A stretch of 64,000 bases of DNA from Treponema sp. (GTDB lineage Bacteria > Spirochaetota > Spirochaetia > Treponematales > Treponemataceae): positions 496,001 through 560,000 of the forward strand of contig CP091737.1 in NCBI GenBank assembly GCA_022010055.1, in the 5' to 3' direction. The notes below the pieces were generated by a model that did no database searches, had not been told where the DNA came from, and was given only the letters and a program-made list of their open reading frames with translations. The position numbers and the translations under genes were made by a program. The first letter of the stretch is position 1. The number at the start of each line of letters is the position of its first letter. Below, piece by piece: positions 55,946 through 64,000 of the stretch.

Positions 55946-57469
55946 TTATCTGAAGATTTCCTTAACTGCCTGCATAAATTTATTTCCGCGGTCAAATTCA
56001 TTTGCAAACATTCCGAAGCTTGTCGCGCCGGGGCTGAAGACTACCGCTTCGTTCCTTGTGCTATGAGCGTCAATTTCTTCTTTTAGCGAAGAAAGCATTT
56101 CGGTCAGGTTTTTGAAAGGGCCTTTGAATTTTACATTTTTTTCGTTCAAAGCCGGAATTATTTTTTCTGTCGCGCTTCCGTCCAGAAGATACAGAGATTT
56201 TACTGGAATATCGTTCCTGTTTTTTCCTGTTAGCGTGTTTTCCAACGGCGTAAGTTCAAGGCTCTTGTCTGTTCCGCCTGTCAGAAGATACACTGGTTTT
56301 CCAAAAGACTGGCTTGCCGCCGCCGCTGCTTCCGGAACTGTCGCGCAGCTGTCGTTGTAAAAGCGGAAAGTTCCGCCTGAACTGTTTTTGTATTCGTGAA
56401 AGAACTGAAGCCGGTGGTCAATTCCCGGCCATTCGCCCATTATTTCTACGCACTGCGTTGAAGAAATTCCCATCAGGCGCAGAACAAGCGCCGCGTTCAG
56501 GGCGTTGATTTTCATGTGCTCGCCCGGAACGGCCAGGTTTTTCAGAATGGTTTCAGGTTCTTTCATTCCCGGTAGAATCGCTTTTCCGCAAAAAGTTCCA
56601 TCCGCATCTTTTGTCTGATAAACGCCAAAAAATCCTTCGGGCAATTCTGATTTTGCATAGCGCAATACAGTTCCCTTCGTTTCTTTTGCAAAAAAATCTC
56701 CCCATGTTCCGCCGCATTCAGGGCCTGTTCCAGGCTCGTCGCCTTCAAAGTCAAAAATCGAATAGTCGCCGGAAGTCTGGTCTGCGTAGATTAGACGCTT
56801 GTCCGCAACGTAAGGCTCCATTGCGTGGTACCAGTTCTGGTGGTCCGGCACGATTTTTGTTATTACGCAGATTTTTGGCTTTAAGGCCTTGCGTCCGCGT
56901 AAATCTGCAAGCTGCCACGAGGAAAGTTCCAGCACGACCGGAGTTTTTTCGTTCGTTTTTTCAAGAAATGTAAGGGGGCTTACGGTTATGTTTCCCCCTA
57001 AAAATGCTGTGAACCCGGCTTTGTTCAGTCCGTAATTTATTGCGCTTACGGTGGAAGATTTTCCCTTGCTTCCAGTTACTGCGATAACCGGGGCTTTTGT
57101 AAAATGCAGAAAGATTGAAATATCCGTCTCGATGTTTTTTGCCGCGGCAAGATATTTGTTTCCTTCAAATTTTACGCCCGGATTTTTTATTACGCAGTCC
57201 GCATTCTGAAAATCTTCTATTCTGTGCTCTCCAAGACGATAAGAAAGTCGGGATGAGTCAATTTCCGGGTCATCTGAAAGTTTTTGAATTGTAGGCTGGA
57301 GCTGTTCCGCAGTTTTCATGTCGGTTGCGAGCACATTTGCGCCGTGCCTTAAAAAAAAGCGGACGCACGCCTCGCCACCGCCGTTAAGTCCCAGTCCCAT
57401 GACGACAATGTTTTTTCCTTTTATATCTTCCAGCGTTTGGAATGTGCAGCCTGGCTTGTATGAATACAT
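55946..57469 (-). CDS. murD: UDP-N-acetylmuramoyl-alanine--D-glutamate ligase
   Basis: Adds D-Glu to UDP-MurNAc-L-Ala. 507 residues, longer than the usual 440-450. It has an N-terminal Rossmann-like UDP domain (IVVMGLGLNGGGEACVRFF), then AVTGSKGKSSTVSA (ATP P-loop) and the C-terminal ligase domain (GIDHRLQFFHEY, YNDSCATVPEAAAAA). AGGAG precedes the ATG. Part of the murE-ddl-murD-peptidase minus-strand cluster. Confidence 0.92.
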   Translation of the reverse strand: MYSYKPGCTFQTLEDIKGKNIVVMGLGLNGGGEACVRFFLRHGANVLATDMKTAEQLQPTIQKLSDDPEIDSSRLSYRLGEHRIEDFQNADCVIKNPGVKFEGNKYLAAAKNIETDISIFLHFTKAPVIAVTGSKGKSSTVSAINYGLNKAGFTAFLGGNITVSPLTFLEKTNEKTPVVLELSSWQLADLRGRKALKPKICVITKIVPDHQNWYHAMEPYVADKRLIYADQTSGDYSIFDFEGDEPGTGPECGGTWGDFFAKETKGTVLRYAKSELPEGFFGVYQTKDADGTFCGKAILPGMKEPETILKNLAVPGEHMKINALNAALVLRLMGISSTQCVEIMGEWPGIDHRLQFFHEYKNSSGGTFRFYNDSCATVPEAAAAASQSFGKPVYLLTGGTDKSLELTPLENTLTGKNRNDIPVKSLYLLDGSATEKIIPALNEKNVKFKGPFKNLTEMLSSLKEEIDAHSTRNEAVVFSPGATSFGMFANEFDRGNKFMQAVKEIFR

Positions 57470-57490
57470 TTTGAACTCCTGAAAAATTCC

Positions 57491-57574
57491 GCGGGGCGTT
57501 GCGGGGGCGCGAACCCCCGCAAGGTGGGTAGGCGAAAACCGCAGGTTTGAGCCGTAGGGCGGTATTCCGCCCTT
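57491..57574 (+). repeat. Interspersed palindromic repeat, family A, copy 5
   Basis: It keeps the frame GGGGCGTT - hairpin - AAGG.GGGTAGG - CCGTAGGG seen at 29682-29757. The hairpin arms differ completely (GCGGGGG/CCCCCGC here, ATGGGG/CCCCAT there). It ends in GGGCGG-TATT-CCGCCC. It sits between ddl and murD inside the operon. Confidence 0.65.
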
Positions 57575-57576
57575 CC

Positions 57577-58704
57577 TTATCTTGATGTTGTCAGCGACGA
57601 TTTTGCCTTATAGCGAAGAATCGCTTCTTCAATCAAAAGGTTTATCAGTTCCGCAAATTTTAAGCCTGCTTTTTCGCACATTTTCGGGAACATGCTGATT
57701 GAGGTGAATCCCGGCAATGTGTTTATTTCGTTAATGTAAAGCTCTCCTGTGTCCCTGTCAATAAAAAAGTCGATTCTGCTTAGACCTGAGCAGTCCAGCG
57801 CTTTGTAGGCTCTTACGGCGGTTGAGCGGACTGTTTCTATTAAATCCGTTGAAATGTCTGCCGGAATAAGAAGTTTTGCGCCGTCCGGGTCGTTGTATTT
57901 TGCATCAAAATCGTAGAATGTATGGGTCGGAAGAATTTCGCCGGGAATGTATGCGCGTACAGTTTCCGCTTCGCAATTCGGGTTTGCGGTTGTGGAATTT
58001 CCTGTTACGGAACATTCAATTTCGCGCGCGTTTATTGACTTTTCAACAAGAACTTTGTCATCCCAGGTGAATGCCTCCATAAGATAAAATGAAAATTCTT
58101 TTGCATTTTCTGCCTTGTTTGCTCCGTTTGAAGAGCCTGCGCAGCATGGCTTTATAAAAAGCGGAAAACCAAGCTCGTCTATGCAGCGTTGGAAAATCTC
58201 GTCGTAACGCTGGCTGTTGTTCAGGTCGCAGCGTTTTATGCAGATGTACGGAACGACTGGAATTTCTGATGACTTTAGAATCTGTTTTGTTTTTTCTTTA
58301 TCCATTGTAAGGGCGGACGCCATTGTTGAGCATCCGATGTATGGAATGTCTGCCATATCCAGAAGCCCCTGGATTGTTCCGTCCTCACCGTAAGTTCCAT
58401 GCAGGGCTGGAAAAACTACGTCAATATTGAGAGAGCCGTTTTTTGTGCGGAAAGCATTGTTTTTTCCGCCTGGAACAACGTAAATTTTGTTTTCATCAGA
58501 TTCTTCTATTTTAAGTGATGCGTCTTTGTCCTTGCAGATTCGGTTGTATTCGCTTTCGTTCTGCAGAAACCACGTTCCGTCTTTTGTAATTCCGATAAGA
58601 GTCACTGTGTTTTTTTTATCGATTCCGCGGGCAATAGAAGCGGCTGAAATCAACGAAATTTCGTGTTCTCCGCTCCGTCCGCCGTAAATTAATGCAATGT
58701 TCAT
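57577..58704 (-). CDS. ddl: D-alanine--D-alanine ligase
   Basis: ATP-grasp enzyme of 375 residues producing the D-Ala-D-Ala dipeptide. N-terminal YGGRSGEHEISLISA, GEDGTIQGLLDMADIPYIGC, then KPCCAGSSNG and INEINTLPGFTSISMFPKM (metal ligands). The FTSISMFPKM segment with Phe-type lid is that of ordinary Ddl rather than a vancomycin-resistance D-Ala-D-Lac ligase, as far as I can judge. GGAG precedes the ATG; 14 bp after murE. Confidence 0.93.
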   Translation of the reverse strand: MNIALIYGGRSGEHEISLISAASIARGIDKKNTVTLIGITKDGTWFLQNESEYNRICKDKDASLKIEESDENKIYVVPGGKNNAFRTKNGSLNIDVVFPALHGTYGEDGTIQGLLDMADIPYIGCSTMASALTMDKEKTKQILKSSEIPVVPYICIKRCDLNNSQRYDEIFQRCIDELGFPLFIKPCCAGSSNGANKAENAKEFSFYLMEAFTWDDKVLVEKSINAREIECSVTGNSTTANPNCEAETVRAYIPGEILPTHTFYDFDAKYNDPDGAKLLIPADISTDLIETVRSTAVRAYKALDCSGLSRIDFFIDRDTGELYINEINTLPGFTSISMFPKMCEKAGLKFAELINLLIEEAILRYKAKSSLTTSR

Positions 58705-58718
58705 ATATTCTCCAGTTT

Positions 58719-60506
58719 TTATTTGTAGCCAAGCTCAGAAAGCGCCTGTCTGGCCTCGCATATTTCGTCGTATGGCATCGTGTAGTCTTTGTAAATTATT
58801 GAATTTTCATGGCTTTTTCCAAGCAGAAGGACAATGTCGCCTTTCTGAGCTTTTTTCAGCGTTTCCCGGATTGCTTTTTTTCTGTCCGGTATGATGAACA
58901 GGTTTTCGTTCATTTTCATTCCGGCTTTTTCAGCGCCGACAGCAATTCCTTTTAGAAGTTCTACAGGATCTTCTCCGCGCGGATCTTCGTCTGCAAGTAT
59001 AACAAAATCGCAGAACCGGGCGGCGATTTCTCCCTGAAGAGGCCGTTTTGTAACGTCCCGCTCGCCGCCGCTTCCAAACAACGCGAAAATCCGTCCTGAG
59101 CAGCGTTTTCTTAGCGGTGGAAAAATTGTCTCAAAGGAACTTGGTGTATGGGCATAGTCTACAATAAGCTCAAAAGGCTGGCCTTTTTCAATTAAGGTCA
59201 TTCTTCCCTTGATAGGTTTTATTTCTGGAATGTGCTGCGCGATTTCCTGAAAATTTTTGCCGGTTACAGAAGAAACTGCCGTCAATGCCGCCATAATGTT
59301 GTACGCATTGAACGCGCCCGGAGTTTTTGCCTGGACGGAAATACGCTTCCGTTCGCGCGGCATTACAGGATCGAAATTTTCTGGATAAAGGGCATTTTCG
59401 CCATCGGCAATGATTGTAAAGTCAAGTCCGAACCGTGCCGAAGCGATGTTTTCTGCCTTCATGTAACGCAGGTTTTCTGGAATTTTTGGAAGAGGAACGG
59501 CTTCCGCTCCGGTCTCTGCGGCGCTTTTTCCGGCTTTTCCATCCGAGGTAAAACCATATACATGCTTTTTTGTTGACCCTATGAAGAATTCTGCGCTAGG
59601 GTCTTCAAGGTTTACAATTCCGATTGAAGGAACTTTTGTCTTTTCTCCGGCGAGCATTTTCGTGTGGTCGTGCCTGTCCAGCGCCCGGAAAAGATTGGCC
59701 TTGTCGTTTCTGTAAGTCTCAAAATTTTTGTGGAACTCAAGATGTTCCAGGGTTACGTTCATAAAAACCGCGCAGTCAAAAAGAACGTTTCCCAGCCTGT
59801 TTGTGCGCGGAGAAAGCCCGTGCGAAGATGATTCAACAACCGCATATTTACAGCCGTTTAAAAGCATTTCGTTCAGGTGATGATGAATAATCGGGGCTTC
59901 CGGCGTTGTCTGGTGCTGTGGATTTGGAAGCGCTTCCCCTCCAAAAGAATATTCAACCGTAGAGATAAAACCTGCTTTTTCTCCGCACAGACGCAAAAGC
60001 TGCCAGATGAACGAAACAGTCGAAGATTTTCCTTCTGTGCCTGTAACACCGATTACAACCAGTTTTTTTGAAGGCGAGTCATAGAACGCGTCGGAAACAG
60101 GCGACATGGCGAAACGGCTGGATTCAACCTTTATAAATGCCGGAACAGGATATTTTGACGAATCATCGAAAATCATCTCGCCGTTTTCGTCTTTTCCCAG
60201 GGCATTCTGTATATGTCGTTTTACAATAAGTTCCGCAGATTTCTTTTTAATTTCGTCTGAAAGCTCTCCTTCAAATACAATTGCGTTTGCGCCTTTTTCA
60301 ATTGCGTCAGGAATAAATTCATTTCCATTTATATGAGTTCCAGGCAAGGCAAAATAAAGCGCGCCTTTTGTAACTTCTCTGGAATCAAAAACAAGATTTG
60401 AAATGCTGATGTTCGCGATGTCGGCGTCTGCAACCAGCGTTGCGCCGTCTGCCGCAACAGACTGATGGTCAAATGCCGGAAGCAGCTGAGATAACAATTT
60501 CTGCAT
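58719..60506 (-). CDS. murE: UDP-N-acetylmuramoyl-tripeptide synthetase
   Basis: Adds the diamino acid at position 3 of the peptidoglycan stem. 595 residues, about 90 more than usual. Part of the excess is in the N-terminal domain (SAELIVKRHIQNALGKDENG region). The ATP loop is VTGTEGKSSTVSFI. The diamino acid selectivity loop reads DEDPRGEDP; the Arg is that of the DNPR motif of meso-DAP enzymes, while treponemes are known to use ornithine. The substrate is therefore best left open. First gene of the operon, TTGGAG before the ATG. Confidence 0.9.
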   Translation of the reverse strand: MQKLLSQLLPAFDHQSVAADGATLVADADIANISISNLVFDSREVTKGALYFALPGTHINGNEFIPDAIEKGANAIVFEGELSDEIKKKSAELIVKRHIQNALGKDENGEMIFDDSSKYPVPAFIKVESSRFAMSPVSDAFYDSPSKKLVVIGVTGTEGKSSTVSFIWQLLRLCGEKAGFISTVEYSFGGEALPNPQHQTTPEAPIIHHHLNEMLLNGCKYAVVESSSHGLSPRTNRLGNVLFDCAVFMNVTLEHLEFHKNFETYRNDKANLFRALDRHDHTKMLAGEKTKVPSIGIVNLEDPSAEFFIGSTKKHVYGFTSDGKAGKSAAETGAEAVPLPKIPENLRYMKAENIASARFGLDFTIIADGENALYPENFDPVMPRERKRISVQAKTPGAFNAYNIMAALTAVSSVTGKNFQEIAQHIPEIKPIKGRMTLIEKGQPFELIVDYAHTPSSFETIFPPLRKRCSGRIFALFGSGGERDVTKRPLQGEIAARFCDFVILADEDPRGEDPVELLKGIAVGAEKAGMKMNENLFIIPDRKKAIRETLKKAQKGDIVLLLGKSHENSIIYKDYTMPYDEICEARQALSELGYK

Positions 60507-60571
60507 ATTAACTCCAATTTGAGTTTAGATATAGCTTTAATCTTATAACTTTTGTTTTGCTTTTACAATAA

Positions 60572-61929
60572 TCATTTAAGTTTGTATTTTGTTATAAGCT
60601 CCTTTACTTTTATGCTTGGAGTGTTTGTGTAATTTTTTTTCACAATATCTTCTATTATATTAGCAGTTTCTTCGTATCCGAAAAGCGAGGAGTTCAGGCA
60701 AAGGTGATAATTTCCGCTGTCTTTCCAGTCCTGATTTGTAAAATGCAGATAGAATTCCCATGTGTTGTGATCCTGGCGACGTATTTTTTTCTGGGCGTCG
60801 TGGCGGTTTAGTCCATATTTTTCGCTTATGTATGTGATTCTGTTCTTCATGTCCGCCGTGATAAGGATATTCATGACATTTTTATTGTCTTTTAGTATGA
60901 AATTTGAGCAGTGTCCTACAATTATACAGTTTTGTCTTTCCGCCAGCTTTGAGATTACGCGTTCCTGCGCTTCGTAAAGCCGCGTGTAGCTTTTTGAATG
61001 AAAATTTTCTACGGAAAAATTGTTCTGTATGAATGCTTCTGCTGTGCTTCGGTAAAGGATTTCGTTGTGCGCCTGTACAAATCGTTTGGTGAAGCCGCCT
61101 TCCTGCGCAATCAAATCTACAAGCTCCTTGTCGTAGACTGGGATTTTCAGTTTTATTCCAAGAATCTTTGCTATTATGCGGCCGCCGCTTCCTGCTTCTG
61201 ATGTGACTGTGATTACAATCCTTTTTGAGTTGCTGATTTTTAATTTCGGCTCAAAGACAAGCTCGCTTTCGTTTTCAAAGACATAATTTGTAAAGCTTAG
61301 TCTTTTTGTAAAATAATGGGAAACAGGGCCTACAAGAAGAACGATTATTAAAGTTCCTTCCCGCACTGATTCAAGCCTGCCGAGCAAAGGAACGAAAGCG
61401 CGATTGCCACGGCTGCCATAAAAACATCGAAAAACAGTTTTATCCACGAAAATTCTTTTTTTGACACATCGGAAAGCGCTTTTACAAACGCTTCGGTGGA
61501 AAGCATCACAACATCTGCGACAACCTGGCAGCTCACTCCGACTGCCCGGAAAACGCATCCCAGAATATTGTATAAAAGGGCGATCCAGTAGATGTCTGTA
61601 TTCACAAAGGTTGTAAATTTCATGGCGCCGTCAATCAATATTGAAAACAGAAGCGTTACCGGAAGCTGAAGAAGCTGGTACCTGGGAAAATTTTTCCGCA
61701 GCAAAATAATCTGCCCCAGAAGAAGCAGAATATTGAACATAAATGTGCATGTTCCGAACGAAAGTCCTGACTTTAAGCTTACAACATACGGAATGCACGA
61801 AGTCGGACCTGTTCCAAGTTTTGAGCGCGTAAAAAGCGCGATTCCAAACGCGTTAAGACAAATTCCCAAAAAGAAAAAAATATATCGTTTTAAAAGCTCA
61901 TGACTGTTTCTCTGCTGCATGGTAACCAT
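60572..61929 (-). CDS. YczE/YitT-like membrane domain fused to cytidylate-kinase-like domain (1 frame break)
   Basis: N-terminal part: five-helix membrane domain of the YczE/DUF6198 type (GIALFTRSKLGTGPTSCIPY). C-terminal part: cytidylate kinase-like domain with IVITVTSEAGSGG as P-loop-like start and NILITADMKNRITYI. The two reading frames overlap out of phase near 61348-61372. FLCSAGLN and VREGTLIIVLLVGPVSHYF, the last helix of the membrane domain, belong together, so one frame break is inferred. The expected GKG/GKS lysine is absent from SGGRIIA, so kinase activity is uncertain. Role unknown. Confidence 0.75.
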
Positions 61930-61968
61930 TATACACCGGAAAAATTAATATTGGTAGGATTGACTGGT

Positions 61969-62288
61969 AGGGCAAACGCATTATAAATAATTTAAGTAAA
62001 CTTTGCGCGAAGGAACGGTTTCGAGGTCAAAAACACTCTGATTGTTGAGACCGCGCGAGCGGTCAATTCTATAGTTACTTTGCAACAATCAGCGTGTAGG
62101 GGATGTCCAATAAGTATCTTTTTTGTCATTTATAGGCTTGACCCGAAATTCTAAATGCATATATTACAATCATTTAGAATTTGTTCAACAATGACATTCA
62201 GAACTTATTGGACATCTTCGATTTTGAACCACGAAACCGTGACTGGGAGCAAGTTTTTTGCTGAATACATTTATAATGCGTTTGCCCT
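61969..62288 (-). mobile_element. MITE-like element, family M2, copy 2, interrupted
   Basis: Same 20-bp ends as 53366-53578 (AGGGCAAACGCATTATAAAT and its complement), in the opposite orientation. The internal arms and the GACCGC apex are kept. It is 320 bp long because a 115-bp element sits in one arm, replacing about 13 bp (CGCATTATTGCGC in the other copy). No clear target duplication flanks this copy. Confidence 0.9.
62102..62216 (+). mobile_element. Third MITE-like element nested in M2
   Basis: Perfect 14-bp inverted ends GATGTCCAATAAGT and ACTTATTGGACATC. Inside are a perfect 12-bp stem AAATTCTAAATG/CATTTAGAATTT and a TGTCATT/AATGACA stem, so the whole 115 bp forms a hairpin. It is non-coding and the only copy in the window. 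The ends look like insertion-sequence termini, but I cannot name the family. Confidence 0.85.
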
Positions 62289-62390
62289 GGTGCATGACGT
62301 TCTGCGCATTTAAAGAATTTTTCTTTTTTGTTACAATTGCTTCAATGGAATGGACAGTTCATTCTGTAAAAATAGAATAAAGGACTAAAA

Positions 62391-63221
62391 ATGAATATAA
62401 TTTCTTGGAACGTAAATGGAATCAGGGCTGTTGAAAAGAAAGGCTTTTTGAGCTGGCTTTCGGATTGCGGCGCGGATGTTGTATGCATTCAGGAAACAAA
62501 AGCCAATCCGGCTCAGCTTTCTGAAAATCTGATTTCTCCGCCTTACGGAGAAAACGCTTCCGCCGCGCTTTCTGATTCTTCCGGCGGCGCAGGACTCTTT
62601 GACGACTGCAAAAGATATTTTTCTGCATTCAGCAGCGCAAAAAAAGCCGGCTACAGCGGAACTGCAATTTACAGCAAGGTAAAGCCAGATTCTGTGGAAA
62701 ATCTTGGGGACGCGCGCTTTGACGACGAGGGGCGTGTTACAATCGCAAAATTTGGAAAAATCGCCGTAATCAGCGCGTATTTTCCGAACAGCCAGGAAGC
62801 TGGAGCAAGGCTTGATTATAAACTTGAATTTAACAAGGCGATTCTTAAAAAATGTGATGAGCTTGTTTCAGAAGGCTTTAACGTTGTGCTTGGCGGCGAC
62901 TACAATGTTGCGCACACTCCGATTGATTTGGCAAATCCTGCCACAAACGAAAAGAATCCAGGCTATCTGCCGGAAGAACGTGAATGGTTCACAAGTTTCT
63001 TGAACGCAGGGTACGTGGATACATTCAGAAAATTCAACAGCGAGCCTAAGCAGTATACATGGTGGAGCTACAGGTTTCATGCGCGCGAAAAGAACATAGG
63101 GTGGCGCATTGACTATTGGTGCGTTCATAAAAAATTCGAAGATAAAGTTGTTTCTTCAACAATTATGGCGGATGTGACTGGAAGCGACCATTGCCCGATT
63201 CAAATACAGATTGAAGAATGA
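62391..63221 (+). CDS. xth: Exodeoxyribonuclease III / AP endonuclease
   Basis: Repairs abasic sites. 276 residues with the EEP-fold motifs NIISWNVNGIRA, CIQETKA, SGTAIYSK, GGDYNVAHTPIDL and GSDHCPI. It differs from the usual family by about twenty extra residues after QLSENL (SPPYGENASAALSDSSGGAG), rich in Ser/Gly/Ala and likely a surface loop. AAAGGA precedes the ATG; TGGACA and TAGAAT at 16-base spacing form a possible promoter. Confidence 0.93.
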   Translation: MNIISWNVNGIRAVEKKGFLSWLSDCGADVVCIQETKANPAQLSENLISPPYGENASAALSDSSGGAGLFDDCKRYFSAFSSAKKAGYSGTAIYSKVKPDSVENLGDARFDDEGRVTIAKFGKIAVISAYFPNSQEAGARLDYKLEFNKAILKKCDELVSEGFNVVLGGDYNVAHTPIDLANPATNEKNPGYLPEEREWFTSFLNAGYVDTFRKFNSEPKQYTWWSYRFHAREKNIGWRIDYWCVHKKFEDKVVSSTIMADVTGSDHCPIQIQIEE

Positions 63222-63250
63222 ACTTCCTTCTATTTTGAAATATGATATAA

Positions 63251-63340
63251 TAGCCTGAATGCCGTTTTTTTTGTAAAAAGAATAAATCTGCTGAGAGTTT
63301 TCTTTCATAATTTGCAAAAAAACTCGAAATTAAGGTTAAT
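63251..63340 (+). mobile_element. Internally deleted M1 element, copy 4
   Basis: It retains TAGCCTGAATG and the T-run at the left and TTTCATAATTTGCAAAAAAA, CTCGAAATTAAGGTTAA at the right, but lacks about 115 bp of the centre including the apex. It lies between xth and the TIGR03546 gene. Confidence 0.75.
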
Positions 63341-63367
63341 AGAAAAAAATATTGGAGTCAGAAAAAT

Positions 63368-63883
63368 ATGCTTGCATACTTAATTAATTTTTTAAAAGCG
63401 CTTAACTCAAATTCAAAGCCGTCTCAGATTGCAAATTCTTTCTGCATTGGCCTTATCCTTGGATTTATGCCAAAAAACAATCTTCTCTGGTATGTGCTCT
63501 TTGTCTTTTTCGCATTTGTGCGCATAAATAAATGCGGATATTACATAATGATTCTTATCGGAACGCTTTCTGCGTATCTTCTTGATCCGCTTTTTGACCG
63601 GATTGGCTATGCCGTGCTAACTTTTGCGCCGCTTGAAAATTTTTACGCCTGGGCGCTGGACGTTCCGTTTGTTGGGTTTACAAAATTTAACAACACGATT
63701 GTGGCCGGCTCTCTTGTATTCGGGCTTCTTGCGTATATTCCGTTTTTTCTTCTTATGTATTTTGTTATAAAATTGTGGCGAAAGCACATCGCGCCAAGGT
63801 TTAATGATTCTAAAGTCCTTAAGACTATTTACAGCATTCCGGTTATCGGAAAGATTGCCTCAAAAGCGGCAGAGCTGATTTAA
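63368..63883 (+). CDS. TIGR03546/DUF2062-type membrane protein
   Basis: A 171-residue protein with about three to four helices. It opens LAYLINFLKALNSNSKPSQI and has GLILGFMPKNNLLWYVLFVF, the pattern of the TIGR03546 family found in spirochaetes and some Gammaproteobacteria. Function is unknown. GGAG precedes the ATG. It is followed after 24 bp by the gene family it usually accompanies. Confidence 0.8.
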   Translation: MLAYLINFLKALNSNSKPSQIANSFCIGLILGFMPKNNLLWYVLFVFFAFVRINKCGYYIMILIGTLSAYLLDPLFDRIGYAVLTFAPLENFYAWALDVPFVGFTKFNNTIVAGSLVFGLLAYIPFFLLMYFVIKLWRKHIAPRFNDSKVLKTIYSIPVIGKIASKAAELI

Positions 63884-63907
63884 CTGAATTTTTCTGGAGA
63901 AATATCA

Positions 63908-64000
63908 TGGCTAAGAAAAACAGAAACTGAAAATATAGAAAAAAATACTGAAAAAAAACACGCTCCTGAGAATGTAAAAAAATCTTCAAAAACCGCCGTA
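63908..64000 (+). CDS. TIGR03545-type protein, 5' end only (1 frame break)
   Basis: Starts MAKK with GGAGAA upstream. The A-run 63917-63921 needs one more A to read TETENIEKNTEKKHAPENV, a charged N-terminus. Assignment rests on this charged start and on following the TIGR03546 gene, with which TIGR03545 genes are usually paired. The gene continues outside the window. Confidence 0.5.

Noticed and set aside
57577..58704. Vancomycin-resistance D-Ala-D-Lac ligase
   Set aside because: The motifs and the murE-ddl-murD context fit the housekeeping Ddl; no vanH, vanX or regulatory genes are nearby.

Overview
The window looks like a chromosome segment of a host-associated Treponema (Spirochaetota): moderate GC, a mitochondrial-type EF-G1 (spdEFG1-like) gene, a class I lysyl-tRNA synthetase, a Gld-like ABC exporter cluster, paired TIGR03546/TIGR03545-type genes and many small palindromic intergenic repeats. 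Genus is an inference from protein resemblance, not from a marker search. No rRNA, tRNA, CRISPR array, prophage or intact transposase is visible.

Layout: dnaE (1-2958, partial, minus); small exporter and LMW phosphatase (3170-4276); gltX with a duplicated 5' region (4574-6307); CBS-type pyrophosphatase (6430-8081); arginine operon argJ-argB-argD, with a 118-bp tandem repeat at the argB 3' end (8149-11939); Gld-like ABC operon (12199-16850); yhbY, fusA; a RecA-like ATPase, a membrane protein, an MCP; a candidate type I toxin-antitoxin locus (23709-24079); lysS; zinc/cadmium efflux operon arsR-P-type ATPase (26012-28373); a CoA operon panB-panC-coaBC-coaX-panD (28494-32535); apbE facing a NusG_II plus Gx-transporter pair (32722-35290); guaA, pyrG; BrkB-cNMP fusion, asnS; an AAA ATPase behind paired palindromic operators, a decayed malY; leuA behind a leucine attenuator; oxidoreductase; guaB; MATE exporter, solute-binding protein, HD-GYP protein; purA; a peptidoglycan operon murE-ddl-murD-M15 peptidase (55013-60506); a YczE/cytidylate-kinase fusion; xth; TIGR03546/03545.

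About fifteen genes, most of them essential, are split by frameshifts. Nearly all are explained by loss of one (sometimes two) A/T from a short homopolymer, most often AAAA to AAA. I therefore annotate the rejoined genes and treat the breaks as sequence errors.

The most interesting non-coding content is: (i) a chromosomal par/Fst-like type I toxin-antitoxin candidate; (ii) a leucine-codon leader peptide and terminator in front of leuA with a plausible antiterminator; (iii) two MITE-like long-palindrome families, one copy carrying a third element nested inside it; (iv) a hairpin repeat family that has entered a coding sequence in frame; (v) gene-end duplications associated with hairpin arrays at gltX, argB and guaB; (vi) several promoters whose predicted start coincides with the initiation codon (leaderless mRNAs).
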